A stretch of DNA of 35,387 bases from Rhodobacterales bacterium CG2_30_65_12. Its GTDB lineage: Bacteria; Pseudomonadota; Alphaproteobacteria; Rhodobacterales; Rhodobacteraceae. The position numbers and the translations under genes were made by a program. This document shows positions 32,818 to 35,387 of this stretch, piece by piece. How positions within the stretch are numbered: the stretch's first letter is position 1; each line of letters begins with the position of its first letter. Where the stretch lies: the NCBI GenBank assembly GCA_001873585.1, contig MNZL01000150.1:1-35387 (forward strand), in the 5' to 3' direction. Under the pieces are notes generated by a model. It was not told the DNA's origin, made no database searches, and was given only the letters and a program-made list of their open reading frames with translations.

Positions 32818-33606
32818 TCAGAGCACGCCCAGAGCCATGAGCCCGAGCAAGAGCCCGCCAAAAAGGATCCGATAGACGGCGAAAACCGTGAATCTGTGGG
32901 TGCGGATGAAGCCCAGCAACCACTTGACCGAAATGAAAGCGGTGACTGTAGACACTACGAAGGCTATGCCAAGCGCTGTCCAGTCTTCATGCGCCGCGCT
33001 GCTGCCAAGCTGCTTTACGATCTCGTAGCCACTGGCGGCAAACATCGTCGGGATGCCGACAAGAAAGGCAAACTCCGTCGCCGCGCCGCGATTGGAGGTG
33101 CCCAGCAACATGGCGGCGAAGATCGTCGCCCCCGAGCGGGACGTGCCTGGAAATACGCCGGCGACGATCTGCGCCACGCCCACGGCGATGGCCACCCGCC
33201 ACAGAATTGCGCTCCGGTCGTCCTGTTTTTCGGCAAACCACTCGGCAACAATCATCCAGACCCCACCGATCACCAGCGCCCAGGCCACCGGGCCAATCGT
33301 CGACGGCAGCTCGAAACCAAGCGCTTTCACCACCAGCCCCAGCACTGCGGTAATCACGAAGGCAGCGGTGAGTTTTATCAGGTAATCACGGCTTACAGAA
33401 TCGTCCCAGCCGGTGAACAACCCGACGATCCGCTTCCAGTAGATCAGCGTGACCGCAAGGATCGCCCCAGCCTGGATGACGATATTATAGGTGTCCGACC
33501 GCGCACCAATCCAGTGCTGGGCCAGCAGCAGATGGCCGGTGCTTGAGATCGGCAGGAACTCTGTGATGCCCTCGATCACCCCGAGCAGAACGTCAGACCA
33601 GTACAT
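32818..33606 (-). CDS. uppP: Undecaprenyl-diphosphatase
   Basis: A 262-residue inner-membrane phosphatase (EC 3.6.1.27, BacA family) that returns undecaprenyl diphosphate to the monophosphate carrier for cell-wall synthesis. Both conserved motifs are present: GVIEGITEFLPISSTGHLLL at residues 8-27 and PGTSRSGATIFAAMLLG near residue 155. About eight hydrophobic helices are seen. ATG 33606 (MYWSDVLLGV) is chosen; four codons upstream include GTG and TTG, so a slightly longer start is possible. It follows the NDUFA9-like gene by 55 bases and may share its transcript. Confidence 0.95.
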   Translation of the reverse strand: MYWSDVLLGVIEGITEFLPISSTGHLLLAQHWIGARSDTYNIVIQAGAILAVTLIYWKRIVGLFTGWDDSVSRDYLIKLTAAFVITAVLGLVVKALGFELPSTIGPVAWALVIGGVWMIVAEWFAEKQDDRSAILWRVAIAVGVAQIVAGVFPGTSRSGATIFAAMLLGTSNRGAATEFAFLVGIPTMFAASGYEIVKQLGSSAAHEDWTALGIAFVVSTVTAFISVKWLLGFIRTHRFTVFAVYRILFGGLLLGLMALGVL

Positions 33607-33661
33607 CACCAAACCCAAGCCCTCTTGACCCTCTCGGCGAACTCCGCACGGCCCAGCCGGC

Positions 33662-34642
33662 TCACACCTTCAGGTGCTTCGCCGAAGCCCGGATCGCCGC
33701 GTATTGCCCGGAGGCGCGGAAGCGCCACAGGTAGGTGGGCAGCACTGTTTCCATCGCGCGCGGCTCGATCCCCAGCGCTGCAAAGCCCTGCGCGCCCTCG
33801 CTCACCACGTTGTCATGCGTGAGGCTCTTCACCTGGTCGACTGTGAGCGGCGCCTTGATCAACCCACCCGAAACCGTCTGCCAAAGATCGAACCACCAGG
33901 CCGTGAACTTGGCAATGGCGAAGGGGATATTGACGATCAGCCGGCGGCGCTCGATCACCGTGAGCATGTCTTGCATCAACGCGCGGAAGGTTTTCACCTC
34001 CGGCCCGCCAAGCTCGTAGACCCCAGGCTTCGCCGCGCCCGTCGCGGCCTTTTCCGCTGCGGCGGCCAGATCATCGACAAAGACCGGCTGGAATTTCGTA
34101 TTGGCACCGACGATCGCAAGAACCGGGCTCAGGCGGGCCATCCCGGCGAAGCGGTTGAAGAAGGAATCTTCTGGGCCAAACACCACCGAGGGGCGCAGGA
34201 TCACCGCGTCGGGGAAATGCTCCAGCACCCCGGCCTCGCCGCGCCCTTTTGATTTGGCGTAGAGCGAATCGCCATTCACGTTGGCGCCTATGGCCGAGAT
34301 ATGCACCAGCGACGCCACCCCCTCGGCAGCCGCAAGGCGCGCGATACGTTCGGCGCCCTCGTGCTGAACCGCATCGAAGTTGTTCTTGCCGCCCTTGTTG
34401 AAGGTGCCCACGCAGTTGATCACCGCATTGGCCCCTTGCATCGCCTGCGCCACCGACGCCTCGTTGCGGACGTTGCACAGCACCGGCTCGACTTGGCCGA
34501 CCACACCGTAAGTGCGCACGAAGAGCGCTTCGTTGGGGCGGCGCACCGCCACCCGCACCCGCCAGCCCGCGCGCGCCATCCGATGCGCGATGTAGCGCCC
34601 GACAAAGCCCGATCCGCCATAGATGGTCACCAGTTTCGACAT
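33662..34642 (-). CDS. NDUFA9-like NAD(P)-binding protein (atypical SDR)
   Basis: A 326-residue Rossmann protein similar to the NDUFA9/39-kDa accessory subunit of complex I. ATG 34642 has AAGGAGGCCGGC before it and gives LVTIYGGSGFVGRYIAHRMA, the nucleotide-binding start. Further family marks are NCVGTFNKGGKNNFDAVQHE, LVHISAIGANVNGDSLYAKS (with YAKSK), VILRPSVVFGPEDSFFNRFA and VYELGGPEVKTFRALMQ. In bacteria the tie to complex I is not general, so a redox-linked or quinone-related role is only inferred. The frame upstream to 34726 is leader. Confidence 0.88.
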   Translation of the reverse strand: MSKLVTIYGGSGFVGRYIAHRMARAGWRVRVAVRRPNEALFVRTYGVVGQVEPVLCNVRNEASVAQAMQGANAVINCVGTFNKGGKNNFDAVQHEGAERIARLAAAEGVASLVHISAIGANVNGDSLYAKSKGRGEAGVLEHFPDAVILRPSVVFGPEDSFFNRFAGMARLSPVLAIVGANTKFQPVFVDDLAAAAEKAATGAAKPGVYELGGPEVKTFRALMQDMLTVIERRRLIVNIPFAIAKFTAWWFDLWQTVSGGLIKAPLTVDQVKSLTHDNVVSEGAQGFAALGIEPRAMETVLPTYLWRFRASGQYAAIRASAKHLKV

Positions 34643-34736
34643 GCCGGCCTCCTTGGATTTCACGGGGTCCTGAATAGCCCTGCGGCCGCCACGGGACAAG
34701 CCGCAAACGCGGCGGCGAGAATCCACGCGAATCCCG

Positions 34737-34764
34737 TTGACACACCCCGCAGCTAGCCTTACAT
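34737..34764 (+). promoter_or_regulatory. Probable promoter of tRNA-Leu
   Basis: A perfect -35 hexamer TTGACA (34737-34742) is followed after 16 bases by TTACAT (34759-34764), or after 17 by TACATC, placing transcription start some 10-14 bases before the tRNA. No other gene could use it on this strand. Confidence 0.6.
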
Positions 34765-34783
34765 CGCGGCCCCACGCACCTGT

Positions 34784-34870
34784 GCCCAGGTGGCGGAATT
34801 GGTAGACGCGCTGGTTTCAGGTACCAGTGATCGAAAGGTCGTGGAGGTTCGAGTCCTCTCCTGGGCACCA
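34784..34870 (+). tRNA. tRNA-Leu(CAG)
   Basis: An 87-base tRNA with the CCA encoded. The acceptor stem GCCCAGG (34784-34790) pairs with CCTGGGC (34860-34866), followed by A and CCA. The anticodon arm is CTGGT-TTCAGGT-ACCAG, giving anticodon CAG (reads CUG, leucine). A long variable arm (GATCGAAAGGTC) and the T-loop GTTCGAGTC confirm a class II leucine tRNA. A tyrosine recombinase gene begins 166 bases downstream, so the 3' end is the probable integration site of a mobile element. Confidence 0.98.
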
Positions 34871-34901
34871 CTCATCCCGAACATAGATGCTCATAACTGC
34901 A

Positions 34902-34930
34902 AGAAAACATGGACTTTTCGTCTGTTTTCT
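34902..34930. repeat. Inverted repeat between tRNA-Leu and the integrase gene
   Basis: AGAAAACA (34902-34909) and TGTTTTCT (34923-34930) are perfect 8-base arms, with a further GAC/GTC pairing inside. It lies 32 bases after the tRNA. It may end the tRNA transcript or be part of the attachment region; neither can be decided from sequence. Confidence 0.5.
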
Positions 34931-34941
34931 GTCTACCATTC

Positions 34942-34960
34942 TGAACATGGATGAACATGG
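34942..34960 (+). repeat. Tandem TGAACATGG repeat
   Basis: TGAACATGG occurs at 34942-34950 and 34952-34960, one base apart, so the period is 10 bases, one helical turn. A degenerate relative, CGAACATAGATG, is near 34878-34889. Direct repeats with helical spacing fit a protein-binding site in the recombination region. Confidence 0.5.
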
Positions 34961-35035
34961 TACCCCACCCGATACCCCACCAAAATGGGGTACGAAACTG
35001 GGGTATCATACGGCAAATGCAGGGATGATACCCCA
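34961..35035. repeat. Cluster of five TACCCCA/TGGGGTA heptamers, probable integrase arm-type sites
   Basis: TACCCCA is found at 34961-34967, 34973-34979 and 35029-35035; its complement TGGGGTA at 34986-34992 and 34999-35005. Five copies in 75 bases, just before an integrase with an N-terminal arm-binding domain, are what is expected for the arm sites of an attachment region. The third forward copy abuts the proposed GTG start, so integrase binding could also repress its own gene. Confidence 0.65.
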
Positions 35036-35387
35036 GTGGCGCTGACGGACCTCAAGATCAAGAAAGCAAAGGCCCAGGAACGGCCGTACAAGCTCTACGA
35101 TTCCCTTGGCCTGTTCGTTCTGGTCAACCCGAACGGCTCGAAGCTCTGGCGGCAGAAGTATCAGATCGACGGCAAGGAACGTGTGATTGCCCACTGTTCG
35201 TATCCGGCGATCTCCCTGCGTGATGCACGGCAGAAGCGCGACGAAATCCGCGATCAGATCGCAGTTGGCACCGACCCAGCGGTGCAGAAGCGCCTGGATC
35301 AGATCGAGGCAGAGACCCAGGCACGCAACACGTTTCTTCTGGTCGCAGAAGACTACCTACAGATGGCGTATGATCGTGAGCTCGCGG
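35036..35387 (+). CDS. Tyrosine recombinase (phage/island integrase), N-terminal part, cut by window end
   Basis: An open frame from GTG 35036 to the window edge gives 117 residues of a tyrosine integrase: the N-terminal arm-DNA-binding domain (DUF4102 type; LTDLKIKKAKAQERPYKLYD, GLFVLVNPNGSKLWRQKYQI, YPAISLRDARQKRDE) and the start of the core-binding domain (TFLLVAEDYLQMAYDRE). The catalytic domain lies outside. GTG is preferred because family members start with (M/V)ALTDLKIK; an in-frame ATG at 34985 would add 17 unrelated residues translated through the heptamer repeats. It probably drives integration into the adjacent tRNA-Leu. By eye, GC is lower than in the core genes. Confidence 0.9.
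   Translation, partial: MALTDLKIKKAKAQERPYKLYDSLGLFVLVNPNGSKLWRQKYQIDGKERVIAHCSYPAISLRDARQKRDEIRDQIAVGTDPAVQKRLDQIEAETQARNTFLLVAEDYLQMAYDRELA

Noticed and set aside
1..35387. Search for CRISPR arrays, insertion sequences, rRNA and toxin-antitoxin pairs
   Set aside because: No regularly spaced repeats, transposase, rRNA segments or recognisable toxin-antitoxin genes were seen; the only mobile-element gene is the partial integrase at the right end.

Overview
The window is high-GC, gene-dense bacterial chromosome. Its gene content and order point to an alphaproteobacterium of the Rhodobacterales (Roseobacter/Rhodobacter type). The main markers are a petABC (fbcFBC) cytochrome bc1 operon, a PetP/PetR regulator pair, an NAD-type saccharopine dehydrogenase, an NDUFA9-like protein and a histone deacetylase-xseB-ispA-dxs cluster. 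No species can be named from the sequence alone. Almost all of it reads as core chromosome; only the last ~500 bases look like mobile DNA.

Layout, left half. A partial exported caspase-like protein that lacks cysteine (minus strand) is followed by a saccharopine dehydrogenase and petABC (plus), closed by a bidirectional terminator shared with thiBPQ (minus). thiBPQ is a thiamine ABC importer whose leader carries a TPP riboswitch, with a helix able to mask the thiB ribosome binding site. Divergent from it is aroC. Next come a decayed AEC-type transporter, an EamA/DMT exporter, an HU-type DNA-binding protein, and an ade-amn pair that links AMP to hypoxanthine through adenine.

Layout, middle. 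An NAD-binding epimerase-like gene (plus) converges on a small exported membrane peptide and on the HDAC-xseB-ispA-dxs operon (minus; isoprenoid precursors). petP-petR (minus) follow, with a degenerate PetR receiver domain, then divergent ilvE, with a perfect inverted repeat in the shared promoter region. A hypothetical membrane protein converges on a GST-queG pair and mtgA.

Layout, right end. gltD, a secreted protein of unknown function and gltB form one minus-strand operon (ammonia assimilation). Then come uppP and an NDUFA9-like gene (minus), tRNA-Leu(CAG), and the first ~117 codons of a tyrosine recombinase preceded by five TACCCCA/TGGGGTA heptamers. This last stretch looks like the left boundary of a genomic island or prophage that continues past the window.

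Functional links: DXS and IspA supply isoprenoids, which include the undecaprenyl carrier recycled by UppP and used by MtgA. DXS needs thiamine pyrophosphate, which ThiBPQ helps supply. PetP/PetR is the regulator pair described next to the bc1 operon in Rhodobacter, but here it lies about 15 kb from petABC.
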